64,000 nt of DNA, taken from Catalinimonas niigatensis. Lineage in GTDB: Bacteria > Bacteroidota > Bacteroidia > Cytophagales > Cyclobacteriaceae. The stretch is from NCBI RefSeq assembly GCF_030506285.1, contig NZ_CP119422.1, positions 1,488,001 to 1,552,000 of the forward strand. The letters are read 5' to 3'. Both the position numbers and the translations under genes were made by a program. The notes beneath the pieces were generated by a model, which was not told the origin of the DNA, did not search any database, and was given only the letters and a program-made list of their open reading frames with translations. Of the stretch, positions 10,405 to 20,500 are shown in pieces. How positions within the stretch are numbered: the stretch's first letter is position 1; each line of letters opens with the position of its first letter.

Positions 10405-11820
10405 TTACTTTGCTTGATCTTTTAAAAGAAAGATTTGCAGATACCTGCCCTCATTGCTTTTGACATAACGGTTGTAGGCAAGCATTCTTCCATCATTTGA
10501 CCAGACCACGCCTCCGACCGGAGCATCTTCATCGGTAAAACGAGCTGTTATTCGGTCGGATTTGCCTGTTTCCAGATCAGTGATGAAAATGCTGTTGTCA
10601 GCCGGATAAGCAAGGTATCTACTGTTGGGCGAAAAATTAAAAGATCCCTGTACAGAAAATGGATTTGCGGTAAGTGGTTTGACCTCTCCCCCGTTGAGAG
10701 AAACACCGAAGATTTGAATTACACCCTGTGTATCTTCAGATAAAAAGCCGATCATAGTGCCCTCTGAAGTAGTACGCAGCCAGTGACGAGGGCCTATTAT
10801 CCCTTTTGAGGTAAAAGTTATTCTACGCTGTGCCACGCCATCCGGTACATTTGGAGGAGTGGTAGCGGTTCCTTCCAGCGGCTTCTTGTCGGCTCTTGCC
10901 TGGCTAGGATCTTCAGGCAAGTCAAGCACAAATATTTCCGTATGCGTATTGCCCAGGCTATCCTTCAGGTCTCCCTGAAAAGCAATGGCCCTTTTCTGCC
11001 AGCTTAGGTCTTGCTTGCGGTAACCCTCAGTACCTATCCAGCCTTCATCATAGGCTTTGTCTATTTCATCGCTACCCCATGCAGGCTGGTCAGTTACCTG
11101 GGCAGCAACCACTGAAAAAAGCTCACCGCTATTATTTTCCAGACGACTGTCATCTTCTACCTGTACTGGTCCGGCAGGCATCATGACACCTACGGTCCGC
11201 ATGTCCCGAATATCATATTTACTTTTGTCCAACTGCTCAATCACCTCATCATTGTAGGTGAAACTGATCCACTGCCCATCTCCGCTCCAGGTATGGGCGT
11301 GTGTTCCTCCCCTGAGCGCGCCAGCAGTAAAAGGCTCCGTAACGTCCCTGGCATCCATAAAGATGGGTTTGAGAGGCTGTGCAATGTTTACAGCTACTCC
11401 CGTACGACGCGTCATGCTGTAGGGTCTTTCCTGATTTGCATTGCGAATCCCATGGATAAACAATACCTGATCAGCGACCGGCGAAAAAGTAGCTGCGCCA
11501 ACCCCCGGTCCGTACTGGGTTTGATTGGATGTCTCATAGATTTTTTTCATCTCTCCAGTGGCAACATTGACCATTTCGATAGTCCCGGTATGGCTGATGA
11601 GGGTGTCGTGATGGCGTGTATCATACACTATCCATTGGTTATCCGGAGAAAAACATTGGGTATTGTACAGACAGTGTCCCTTTTCGTCAGAGGTAAGTTG
11701 GGTCTCTTCAAACTTCATTTCAGGAGCAGGTTTCTTTGCACAGCAGACAAAAAAAAATAGCATAAAAATGCCTACCAGCTTATCTGTTTTTACTAAAGCG
11801 CTTGTTTTGTGAATACTCAT
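10405..11820 (-). CDS. DUF3748 (YidR-like) beta-propeller lipoprotein
   Basis: The protein resembles the DUF3748 family (E. coli YidR type), with TolB-like propeller repeats such as CFSPDNQWIVYDTR, FNFSPNSRYLAYPAD and VVWSNDGRMLAYNR. I chose the ATG at 11820 because it gives a lipoprotein signal (GIFMLFFFVCCAKKP) and avoids the 46-bp overlap with the upstream gene that the longer start would create. It starts 17 bp after the DapA-like stop, so the two are likely cotranscribed. No enzymatic activity is established for the family; a periplasmic or surface role in sugar metabolism is inference from context. Confidence 0.8.
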   Translation of the reverse strand: MSIHKTSALVKTDKLVGIFMLFFFVCCAKKPAPEMKFEETQLTSDEKGHCLYNTQCFSPDNQWIVYDTRHHDTLISHTGTIEMVNVATGEMKKIYETSNQTQYGPGVGAATFSPVADQVLFIHGIRNANQERPYSMTRRTGVAVNIAQPLKPIFMDARDVTEPFTAGALRGGTHAHTWSGDGQWISFTYNDEVIEQLDKSKYDIRDMRTVGVMMPAGPVQVEDDSRLENNSGELFSVVAAQVTDQPAWGSDEIDKAYDEGWIGTEGYRKQDLSWQKRAIAFQGDLKDSLGNTHTEIFVLDLPEDPSQARADKKPLEGTATTPPNVPDGVAQRRITFTSKGIIGPRHWLRTTSEGTMIGFLSEDTQGVIQIFGVSLNGGEVKPLTANPFSVQGSFNFSPNSRYLAYPADNSIFITDLETGKSDRITARFTDEDAPVGGVVWSNDGRMLAYNRYVKSNEGRYLQIFLLKDQAK

Positions 11821-11837
11821 CGCAGGGTACAACCTTT

Positions 11838-12770
11838 TCAAATGACCAGGCCTATCTCTAACTCTTCCTGCAGACGAATGCAATCCAGAAAGAAATCATC
11901 TATGTCTTTTTTTACTTCGGCAGTGAATCCCTCTGCCTTTCCACGGGTGGTGGTAGAAATGTTCAATCCCCTTTTTTGCAGATAGTATTTGGCCACGGAC
12001 GGATAGGCTTTATGCATGATCTCCATTTTGTCAACTAGGAATTGTTGAAGCTTTTGTATTTCAGGTTTGAGATGAGGGATATGATAATTTTCACACAGCC
12101 AGACAATGAGTTCGGGAAAATAATTACCCTGTATACAGGAAAGCCCGGCAGCACCGGATGCAAGAGACTCCACCGCATGGGCCATGTAAGCATCGTATAA
12201 TCCAAAGCGGTAACCTTTACCCGCTTCTATTTTTGCTCTTACCTGATGGATATCCAGGCTGGTATCTTTATGATAGATAATTCTTTCTGTACTTATGAAT
12301 TGACCTAGAAGTTCTGGAGAAATGATTCTTTTATAGGGAACAGGGCATTCATAAAATCCTAAAGGAATTTGGCCGGTCAGCTCTAACAACGCACTTACCC
12401 TGTCAGAAAAAACCACATCAGATTCATCCTCTTTGGCCATCATATTGGTGATGATGATAACAGCCTGCACTCCGGTATCATATATTGCTTTGACAAAATC
12501 AGCCTGGCTTTCTACTGAACCTTCAAAAGTGCCTGAGGCAACCACGGGCACATGTCCCTTCGTCACATCCACAATATGTTTTGTAATAGACAGCCTTTCC
12601 TGGGAAGTGAGTGCAAACATTTCACTGGAAAGGCAATTGGCAAACAGAGCGCTTGCACCGGCTTCCAGATAAAATGTGGTCAATTGTTCTAATCCGGAAT
12701 AGTCAATCACTCCCTGGCTATCAAAAGGAGTTAACATGACAGGCACAAAACCTTTATTGAGTTCTTTCAT
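11838..12770 (-). CDS. DapA/NanA-family pyruvate aldolase or lyase
   Basis: Class I aldolase of the dihydrodipicolinate synthase/N-acetylneuraminate lyase superfamily, a cytoplasmic TIM barrel. The Schiff-base lysine is probably Lys168 (IIYHKDTS) and the conserved tyrosine Tyr140 (GFYECPVPYKR). The length of 310 residues is normal. Members split 2-keto-3-deoxy acids or sialic acid to pyruvate and an aldehyde, or run the reverse reaction. Beside a sugar isomerase-like gene, DUF3748 and a sulfatase/SusCD locus, a catabolic aldolase is more likely than a lysine-biosynthesis enzyme, but this is inference. It heads an operon with the DUF3748 gene. Confidence 0.88.
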   Translation of the reverse strand: MKELNKGFVPVMLTPFDSQGVIDYSGLEQLTTFYLEAGASALFANCLSSEMFALTSQERLSITKHIVDVTKGHVPVVASGTFEGSVESQADFVKAIYDTGVQAVIIITNMMAKEDESDVVFSDRVSALLELTGQIPLGFYECPVPYKRIISPELLGQFISTERIIYHKDTSLDIHQVRAKIEAGKGYRFGLYDAYMAHAVESLASGAAGLSCIQGNYFPELIVWLCENYHIPHLKPEIQKLQQFLVDKMEIMHKAYPSVAKYYLQKRGLNISTTTRGKAEGFTAEVKKDIDDFFLDCIRLQEELEIGLVI

Positions 12771-13034
12771 AAGTTGAGTGTAAAAAAATTAGTTGAGCCT
12801 TAACAAGAAAAGAAGCTTCCAAATGCTTACTATGCTTACTCTCTTCTTCTGATTCTTTATCTGATCAAAGGACTTTTACAAACATACATGAGTAGGCAGA
12901 CGAGTTGTTGTATTTTTTTTTCTATGTATTATATCATCTTATCCAATGATGTGTGCTAAAAGGTTAAGTAAAAATTTAAGAGACTGTTTAAAAACGAGAG
13001 TCAAGAATCAATATGATTTGATTTAAAGAAAACA

Positions 13035-13310
13035 AAGCACGATCAATGTACTGATCTAACCACCCAATGGTATGCTATTGAAAAAATTATTACTGATCAA
13101 CGAAATTGGCCTATGCGACGAAAAATACAGTTTGCGGACTATTTTGAATGCCATATTCTAGAGGTATTCCTTGGCAGTTGATGTCTCATGACTTATCTCA
13201 TTGGCACTTGGTATATTGTCGGGGTCCGAGCCCTATTTTAAGAAGTACCAACAAACCGGAATTTGGGCGGGGACTGCCCAATGCCATTTAGTTAAGGATT
13301 TGAAATAATG
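13035..13310 (+). pseudogene. Decayed IS5-family transposase N-terminus
   Basis: Pieces of the IS5-type N-terminal domain can be read in successive frames. DLTTQWYAIEKIITDQR is in one frame, RGIPWQLMSHDLSHWHLVY in a second, and PYFKKYQQTGIW in a third. In intact relatives these occur as one run (DLTDxQWxxIEKIIxDQR, CPWRLLPxDFPxWxxVYYYF, KWxxxGIW). At least two frameshifts and no DDE domain mean it is dead. The 264 bp before it (12771-13034) contain no gene and should hold the promoter of the DapA-like operon; TATGTTTG on the minus strand (12879-12886) fits a -7 element. Confidence 0.6.
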
Positions 13311-13370
13311 GGTAAAGAGTATAGTTTATAAAAGAACCACTTATTACAAACTAACTTACCTCTTTATCCA

Positions 13371-13490
13371 ATGAATACGAATGTACAAACTATTGCTGAG
13401 CTAAAAGTATTCTTACAGAAAGCTTCTACTACCCTTGAAAAGTACTGCTATCATCAGTGGGCTCTCAGCCAAATTAAGAAACTTCCATTT
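13371..13490 (+). pseudogene. Orphan N-terminal ORF fragment
   Basis: A start (MNTNVQTIAELKVFLQKAS) follows an AT-rich leader, and the frame looks protein-like for about 30 codons. It then runs into sequence that encodes a different protein on the other strand. It is probably the 5' end of a gene cut by rearrangement. I do not recognise the family. Confidence 0.25.
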
Positions 13491-13945
13491 GAAGTAGTCG
13501 TGCTTTTCATCGCTAATTTACGTTTCTGGGTGGCATCCTGTGCCTGCCCTTTGCTCTGCACCTGCTGCTGACGGGTGGCAGAGAGCGCTTCTACCATCGC
13601 TTTGCTTTGTGCCAACTCTTCCGCACTGATGTTGTACTTGCTCATCTCTTCGGCAAAGAGCACTATCTTGCTATAGAAAGCATAGACCTGCATCATCAAG
13701 CCGTTGGTATCCATTTTACGGTTGCCCAACAGCTGCAACTGCTCCAGTGTGCCCCGCTGACCTTCAAACGCCAGACGTGCCCTTTTGCTATGCTGGCGGT
13801 GGCGTTGTATGATCTCCCTACGCTGAGCTTTCATGGAGTCGGTGCTGGTAAACTGCTGACCGTATTTGTCTTGCTTGACAGACTCCAGCATCTGCACCTC
13901 TTCTTTCAGGCTCTTGCCTTCCAGCAAACGCTTGCGATCATAATT
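13454..13945 (-). pseudogene. Truncated coiled-coil protein fragment, unknown family
   Basis: The minus frame from about 13945 to 13454 reads as a charged, helical, probably coiled-coil protein (LLEGKSLKEEVQMLESVK, then ALSATRQQQVQSKGQ). No ATG exists upstream: the frame begins right after a stop with INSTYNYDRKRLL, and only a TTG at 13927 could start it. The C-terminal residues after about RKLAM may come from the junction with the opposing fragment. Base use is more GC-rich than the flanks, consistent with a displaced piece of a real gene. I cannot assign a function. Confidence 0.4.
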
Positions 13946-14052
13946 GTAGGTGCTATTAATTTAATCTAACAGGCAAATCTCTAAGGACTATTGCTATAAA
14001 TAATTCAGCCCAAAACCTTAAGTAGTGCGACGAAATTATTTAGGCAATAGTT

Positions 14053-14244
14053 TTGTCGACTAAATATAAGTATGAGAAAAAATTTGTAAAGGTATTAACA
14101 GCTACAGAGCGTTTGACTATAGACCAGGGCTTTAAGTATGGTTCTGCAGCTGATTTCCGTCAGCGTTGCCAGCTTTTGCTTCTGAGTCATAAGAGCTATG
14201 AAGTCAAGCAGATTATTGATATGTTAGATGTTAAACAACATTAA
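14053..14244 (+). pseudogene. IS630-family transposase N-terminal fragment
   Basis: About 63 codons resemble the N-terminal HTH region of IS630-type transposases: KVLTATERLTIDQGFKYG, then DFRQRCQLLLLSHKSYEVKQIIDMLDV. The frame stops (TAA at 14242-14244) just where the recognition helix (TVxxW in relatives) should follow, and no DDE domain is present. The only starts are non-ATG (TTG at 14053). This is a dead remnant in the same graveyard as the IS5-type piece. Confidence 0.55.
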
Positions 14245-14587
14245 ATATTCTGCTTGTCTTTTCACTGAAGTTCATTCTTCTAAAGAGGTGAGTGAAGTCG
14301 AGCATCACAAAACCAACCTCTTTTCTTTTTATCTATTTTTTCTCATGTAGATTCGTATAATTCACTCAACTTTAGAAAAGTTTCATGCACACTATGATCT
14401 TAAATAGTATAGTCCCCTCATATTTAGAGCCACCATTTGAAATAAGAAAGCAGCTCCATATTCAAGCTACCTTCTTTATCTAAAAACTAATACACTTCTT
14501 ATTACAAACTCCGAATGATCTTTATCAAAATTTTAATAGAGGGGTTTTGGAGAATATTCTTTTTTAATTCATCATTACTCCTTATCA
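14245..14587. other. Gene-free stretch with one weak hairpin
   Basis: No coding potential was seen between the IS630-type fragment and the DUF2231 gene. A loose inverted repeat, AAAGAGGT (14282-14289) and ACCTCTTT (14316-14323), is followed on the plus strand by a T-rich tract and might be a weak terminator. The 26-nt loop makes it unconvincing. Confidence 0.3.
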
Positions 14588-16033
14588 TTAGTCATTCAAT
14601 GCTACAGAACTGTCTGCTTCCACTACTCCCCAGTTTTCTATGCCCATATTGACTTCTAGCTGAGGTAAAGCCTGCTGTAGTTGGGCTACACCTTCTTTGG
14701 TAGCTTTGGTCTGCCATAGATAGAGCTTGCGCAGGTTTTTCAAGTCCTTCAACTGCTGTATCCCCTCATCACTTACTTCTGTACCATAGAGGTTAAGGTA
14801 TTCCAGATAAGGTAAATCTTTGAGGTGTTGTAATCCATTGTCTGTCACCTGTGTGTTTTCCAGATGCAGGCGGGTGAGTTTGGTAAATTGTGGGATGGCA
14901 GCTAGTGCCTCATCCGTGGTTTGGGTGTCACCCATATCTAACCAGGTCAACTGACCGGCCACCGGACTTAAGGTTTGTACCAGCGAGTCCCCTGAAGCGG
15001 TCATGGGTATGCGTACCTGCAACCAGTTGACCTGGGCTGCCAGCGGCATCACTTGTACGCCGCTTGTCTGTAGTTGAGAAAGAGTTTGTTCTTCAGCCGC
15101 CTGCACTTCAGAGGCCAGCAATATTTCAACTTCAGTTTTGTTGGCATTGGGATCTACCAGGGTATTGAGCACATTTTGGATGTCTTCACTGACTTTGACC
15201 TGGGCTACTTTCTTATCAAAAGGCGCTCCTTCTGCAATCCACCAGTTGAGCAATTCTATTTGCTCCTCGGTAAGCTGACTTTTGCCATCAGGAGGCATAT
15301 GCTCCTCATCTTCTTCAGGAAGCAGGATGCGCTTCATCATATGGCTTTCAGCAGGATTCCCGGCTTCAAACAAAGCTCCGTTTTCCCCTCCTTCCAGCAG
15401 CGCCTCCACGGTATGCATCTCCAGCTCTCCCTTACGTTTTTCGGGATTATGGCAGGAGACACAGCGGGCATCCAGGATAGGATAAATAATATCATGATAA
15501 AGCTGGGCTTCCGGCAGGTTGGTAATCAGGACTGCTTTCTTTTCTTCCCGGGGTTCTAATCCAGCCAGCGTGCGCAAAGGATTGGGCATGTACTGTGTCA
15601 GGTAGTCGGAGCCATGGGTAAGAGAACCACCATAGTGGCCGGCAGCCATGAGTACGACGATCATCACTGACAGTACTGAGATATAAGCTTTATCTAATTT
15701 AGGAGAAGCTTGCTTACGGGCTTGCCAGTGGAGGATCAGTGCGACTACTGCAGTGAGTGCAGCGCCTATGCCCAGCCACTGGTGCAGACTTAAAAGTTCT
15801 TCACCATAACCTCCACCCTGTGCCAGCATCAGTCCCAGCACCGCGGCTACGATAGCAGATATGGCGCCAAGAAAAAGAATGAAACCTACAGCAGGCTGGT
15901 AGCTTGCAAAGCTTTTGAAGCGGGATAAGATTTCCAGCAGAAAGGCAATCAGTAGAAAGCCGATCGGTAAATGCAGGATCAGCGGATGAAACCTGCCAAA
16001 AAATAGTACTAAATCTGAGGTTGTCTGCTCCAT
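14588..16033 (-). CDS. DUF2231 membrane protein fused to cytochrome c and LRR domains
   Basis: Three modules in 481 residues. Residues 1-135 are a DUF2231-like membrane domain with several hydrophobic helices and a FHPLILHLPIG motif (His16, His21), possibly binding heme b. Residues about 175-275 are a planctomycete-type cytochrome c domain with the heme motif CVSCH (Cys191, Cys194, His195) and downstream MPPDGKSQLTEEQ. Residues about 370-460 are leucine-rich repeats (LTRLHLENTQVTDNGLQHL, YLNLYGTEVSDEGIQ). It starts 4 bp after the DUF1501 stop, so it closes the operon. It could receive electrons from its two partner proteins at the inner membrane; that is inference. Confidence 0.86.
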   Translation of the reverse strand: MEQTTSDLVLFFGRFHPLILHLPIGFLLIAFLLEILSRFKSFASYQPAVGFILFLGAISAIVAAVLGLMLAQGGGYGEELLSLHQWLGIGAALTAVVALILHWQARKQASPKLDKAYISVLSVMIVVLMAAGHYGGSLTHGSDYLTQYMPNPLRTLAGLEPREEKKAVLITNLPEAQLYHDIIYPILDARCVSCHNPEKRKGELEMHTVEALLEGGENGALFEAGNPAESHMMKRILLPEEDEEHMPPDGKSQLTEEQIELLNWWIAEGAPFDKKVAQVKVSEDIQNVLNTLVDPNANKTEVEILLASEVQAAEEQTLSQLQTSGVQVMPLAAQVNWLQVRIPMTASGDSLVQTLSPVAGQLTWLDMGDTQTTDEALAAIPQFTKLTRLHLENTQVTDNGLQHLKDLPYLEYLNLYGTEVSDEGIQQLKDLKNLRKLYLWQTKATKEGVAQLQQALPQLEVNMGIENWGVVEADSSVALND

Positions 16034-16037
16034 GTTG

Positions 16038-17489
16038 TTATGCTATGATATCATTAACCACTTTTCCTGCAACATCAGTGAGGCGAAAGCGACGCCCCTG
16101 ATGCTTGAAAGTTAACTTTTCATGGTCTACTCCCATTAGATGCAGCAGGGTAGCCTGAAAATCATGGACATGGACAGGATCCTTAGCGATATTATAACCA
16201 AATTCACAGGTTTCGCCATAGGTTAATCCTTTTTTGATTCCCCCTCCTGCCATCCACATCGTAAAGCAGCGGGGATGATGATCTCTACCATAATTTTCTT
16301 TAGTGAGTCTTCCTTGTGAATAATTTGTTCTGCCAAACTCTCCTCCCCAGATCACTAGGGTATCCTCCAGCAAACCTCTTTGTTTCAGGTCTTTTACCAG
16401 AGCGGCAGAAGCCTGATCTGTACTTTTAGCCTGAATTTTAATATCCTTGGGTAAATTCCCATGCTGATCCCAACCCTGATGATAAAGTTGTACAAATTTG
16501 ACATCTCTTTCTATCAATCTTCTGGCAAGTAAACAGTTGGCGGAAAAAGTACCGGGTATACGGGATTCCGGGCCATACATATCGTAGATATAATCTGGTT
16601 CTTTAGATATGTCCATAGTCTCCGGCACAGAGGTCTGCATGCGATAGGCCATTTCATATTGAGCAATACGGGTGGAGATCTCAGGATCTTTTACCTTTTC
16701 ATATTGAATACTGTGTAGTTCTTTAAGATAATCCAGCATACGTCGCCTACTGTTTTTCTTTAATCCTGGGGGATCATTAAGATACAAAACAGGATCTTTG
16801 CCGGAACGGAACTGTACACCTTGATGCAAAGAGGGTAAGAATCCACTTCCCCACAATTTAGCGTAAAGCGGTTGTCCACCCTCTCTTCCTCTGGAAAGAA
16901 GAACGCAGAATGAAGGCAGGTTTTTATTATCACTACCCAAGCCCCAGCTTGCCCATGACCCTATAGAAGGACGGCCGTTTTGTTGCGACCCGGTCTGGAA
17001 AAAGGTGATGGCAGGGTCATGATTGATGGCCTCCGTATACATGGATTTCACAAAACAGAGTTCATCGGCCACCTGAGCTGTGTAAGGCATCAGCTCACTT
17101 ACCCAGGCTCCACTTTGACCATGCTGCTGAAAATTATATACAGAACCTGCCAAGGGAAAGGATTTTTGATTGGAGGTCATTCCGGTCAAGCGCTGTTCTC
17201 CGCGAACAGAAGCCGGTAGTTCTTCTCCCGTTTTTTTGTTGAGCAGAGGTTTATAATCAAATAGTTCCATCTGCGAAGGACCTCCACTTTGAAACAAATA
17301 AATCACTCTCTTAGCTTTTGGAGCATAATGCAATGGATCTAATGTACCTCCATTTGCTGAACTTCCGGTCCCTGCCAGTAATTTACCCGGACTAAGCAAT
17401 GAACTCAACGCTATACCACCTAGGCCTAAAGTTGACTTGGTAAGGAAATCTCTTCTTGAAACAATGTCCTGATGACAATAATCACTCAT
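16038..17489 (-). CDS. DUF1501 family protein with Tat signal
   Basis: The N-terminus has a twin-arginine signal (SRRDFLTKSTLGLGG), so the folded protein is probably exported by Tat, consistent with a cofactor or metal. The body is typical DUF1501, with YLFQSGGPSQMELFDYKP near the start, LYHQGWDQHG, VIWGGEFGRT and DHHPRCFTMWMAGGG. The family belongs to the alkaline phosphatase/sulfatase-like superfamily and is almost always paired with DUF1553 cytochrome proteins, as here (73 bp upstream). No reaction has been proven for the family that I know of. Confidence 0.9.
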   Translation of the reverse strand: MSDYCHQDIVSRRDFLTKSTLGLGGIALSSLLSPGKLLAGTGSSANGGTLDPLHYAPKAKRVIYLFQSGGPSQMELFDYKPLLNKKTGEELPASVRGEQRLTGMTSNQKSFPLAGSVYNFQQHGQSGAWVSELMPYTAQVADELCFVKSMYTEAINHDPAITFFQTGSQQNGRPSIGSWASWGLGSDNKNLPSFCVLLSRGREGGQPLYAKLWGSGFLPSLHQGVQFRSGKDPVLYLNDPPGLKKNSRRRMLDYLKELHSIQYEKVKDPEISTRIAQYEMAYRMQTSVPETMDISKEPDYIYDMYGPESRIPGTFSANCLLARRLIERDVKFVQLYHQGWDQHGNLPKDIKIQAKSTDQASAALVKDLKQRGLLEDTLVIWGGEFGRTNYSQGRLTKENYGRDHHPRCFTMWMAGGGIKKGLTYGETCEFGYNIAKDPVHVHDFQATLLHLMGVDHEKLTFKHQGRRFRLTDVAGKVVNDIIA

Positions 17490-17562
17490 GTTTTACGGGT
17501 TTAAGGTTATAGGTTGAATGTTAACTTTGAACTTGCAACCTTTAACTTGTAACTTTTAACAT

Positions 17563-20500
17563 CTATCTCTTAAAAATGGCCTCGTCGTAGTTTACCAAGG
17601 TATTGGCGACTACCGTAAGCGCTGCCAGCTCTGATTTGGCCAGCTGCTGGTCTCTGGGATATTCGCCCACCTGCAAAAGACTATCCGCACTCACAGGATC
17701 ACTTTTGAAAACTTCCAGTTCTTCCTGGTACAGATTCGTCAGCAACTGTAGCTCACGCTGATCAGGGGTACGGCTAGTCAGTGCTTCAAAACCATAGGCA
17801 ATCTGCTTTTCGGTTGCCTTACCTCCTTCTTTCATCATGCGTTCGGCCAGCAGACGGGATGCTTCTACATACTGAGGATCATTTAACAGAACTAATGACT
17901 GTAAAGGCGTACTGGTTTTTTGCCTTTTGATCACACAAAGGTATTTATCAGAAGCATCAAAGCTAACCATGGAGGGTGGAGGTGAGCTTCTTTTCCAGAT
18001 GGTGTACAAGCCCCGACGATATAAATTCTGACCGGAATCCTGTACGTAAACGGTAGCATTGCGAGTAGCCAGTTCCTTCCATAAACCAGCAGGCTGATAG
18101 GGCTTGACACTGTGTCCTCCAATTTTTTCTTCCAGAAGACCGCTGGCTGCCAGTACGTTATCCCGTATCATTTCAGCAGGCATACGATAGCTGGGCCCCT
18201 GTGCTAACCAAACATTATTTGGATTCTTTTCCAATTTCTCTTCAGTGGCTACAGAAGATTGCTGATAAGTGGAGGACATGACCATCATTTTGAGCAGGGC
18301 TTTTACATCCCAACCTGATTCCCGAAAATGTATCGCCAGCCAATCCAGTAGCTCGGGGTGAGTCGGCAACTCTCCCTGATTACCGAAATCATTGGAAGTT
18401 TTGACAATTCCATTTCCAAAAATCATTTGCCAGTAGCGGTTGACAGCTACTCTTGTAGTGAGTGGATTATCCTCATGGATGAGCCATTTTGCCAGACCTA
18501 ATCTGTTTTTTGGCAAACCCTCGGGAAGATCCATAACCGCTGATGGGGTATTAGGCTGTACTTCTTCAGTGGGAGCATCGTAGGAACCTCTATCCAAAAT
18601 AAAAGTAGAACGAGGCTCATGCATCTCCTGCATCACCATCACTTCCGGTTGGGCGCTTAATATCTCGTTCTCATCCCCTCTGATTTCCGTTAATTTTTTC
18701 AGATCATGACGGTAATCCTGGTTGAAATTCAACAGGTAGTATTCTAATAGTTCTTCATGATTTTCCGATTCCAAACTCGCCAATAGTGCATTGGATTCAC
18801 CATATAGGGTAGCTACATCTATGGCCGATAACTTCTTGTTAAAGACTTGAAACTCATCTACCAACGCACCATCCAGCGTTTCTTCAAAGCGTTTTCCTAT
18901 TCTTAGGTTACCATATTCTATCCATGTCTTTTTGTCTTTTCCATAGCTTAGAATACTACGTTTAAGATGGTCTGTGATGATTTTTGCAGGCATCAATTTC
19001 CCATTCAGATAAACTTGTAACCCTTTCGCCTTGCTTGATCCATCATACACCATAGTCAGATGACTCCACGCATTGACAGGGATTTTGTCTTCGGTATGAA
19101 TCTCTATCGCATTTGCAGGCCAGGTATGATTCAGCGTAGCTGACAGTGTCCCATCCTTTTGCAACATCAGGTCATATCCACGATTACCATTAAACAGTCC
19201 ACCGGATTTGGAAAAGACAGGCCCCTCAAGATTGTCTTTCAGCACCTTGATCCAGATACTGATTGAGAAAGGTTGGTTTCTTTCAAAGTAACCAATTTCT
19301 TTACCCAGGTCTACATAGCTATCTCCTACCAGTTTGAGGGCTTTGTTGAATTTACCCCCTACAATTTCGGGCGATTTATCCTGTTGATTCACTATCATAT
19401 CAGCAGGTTTCCCTCGGTCTGCCAGATTGGTAAATTTGTTATTTGCAGGATTATCCAGTGGATAATGACCTACCTGATTGTTAAGAGACACAGTGTACGC
19501 CTCGGGAGATTGTTTCACTTTCGTTAACCATTGCTCAAACTCTTTCTGATACTTTTCTTGTTTTGGAGCTATCTTTTCTTCATAAGCATCCATCTTCTCA
19601 TGAAGAAAAGTCAGCTGCTTTTCAGCCTCTTCGTCCGTAAGAATCACAGTAGGACTTGCCTCTCCCATATAGGGAATTTGTCCTGTTTCATTATTACTGT
19701 TAAAAAACGCAAATAACTCAAAATATTCTTTCTGGGAGATAGGATCGTACTTATGGTCATGGCAGCGGGCACATTCGGTACTCAAAGCCAGAAAAGCTTT
19801 ACCCAGTGTATTGGTTCGATCTGCCACATACTCCACGCGGTATTCTTCTGATACAATCCCACCCTCCTGACTTTGCAGATGATTCCTGTTAAAGCCAGTT
19901 GCCAGTTTTTGTTCTTTAGTTGCATCGGGCAGTAAATCACCGGCCAGCTGCCATACAATAAACTGATCATAAGGCATATTTTCATTGAAAGATTCAATGA
20001 CCCAATCTCTCCAGGGCCACATGTTTCGCATACCATCATCTTGATAGCCATGACTATCCGCATAGCGAGCGACATCCAGCCACTCTGAGGCCATACGTTC
20101 ACCGTAGTGAGGAGAGCTGAGTAGACGATCCACTAGGTTTTCATAGGCTTCAGGAGAATCGTCTTTCAGAAAATCATCAATTTCTTCAAGGGTAGGCGGT
20201 AAGCCAGTCAGATCAAAAGTGACTCTCCGAACCAGTGTTTCTTTACTGGCTTTCTCTGAAGGAGACAGTCCTTTCTCCTGCATTTTAGCCAAGGCAAAAT
20301 GATCAATCTCATTTTTTACCCAATCTGAATCCTGCATCTTAGGCAATCCTGGTTTTTCGGGTTTGATGAAGGACCAATGCGGTTTGTACACTGCCCCCTG
20401 CTCTATCCAACGGGTTAATAAAGCTACTTCCTGTTCGGAAAGCTCAAGGTTAGACTCAGGCGGTGGCATCATGACTTCGGGATCTTTGGAGCTGATGCGA

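Noticed and set aside
13371-13571. Full 66-codon plus-strand ORF
   Set aside because: Only the first part looks like protein; the rest is antisense to the coiled-coil fragment, so it is treated as a short remnant.
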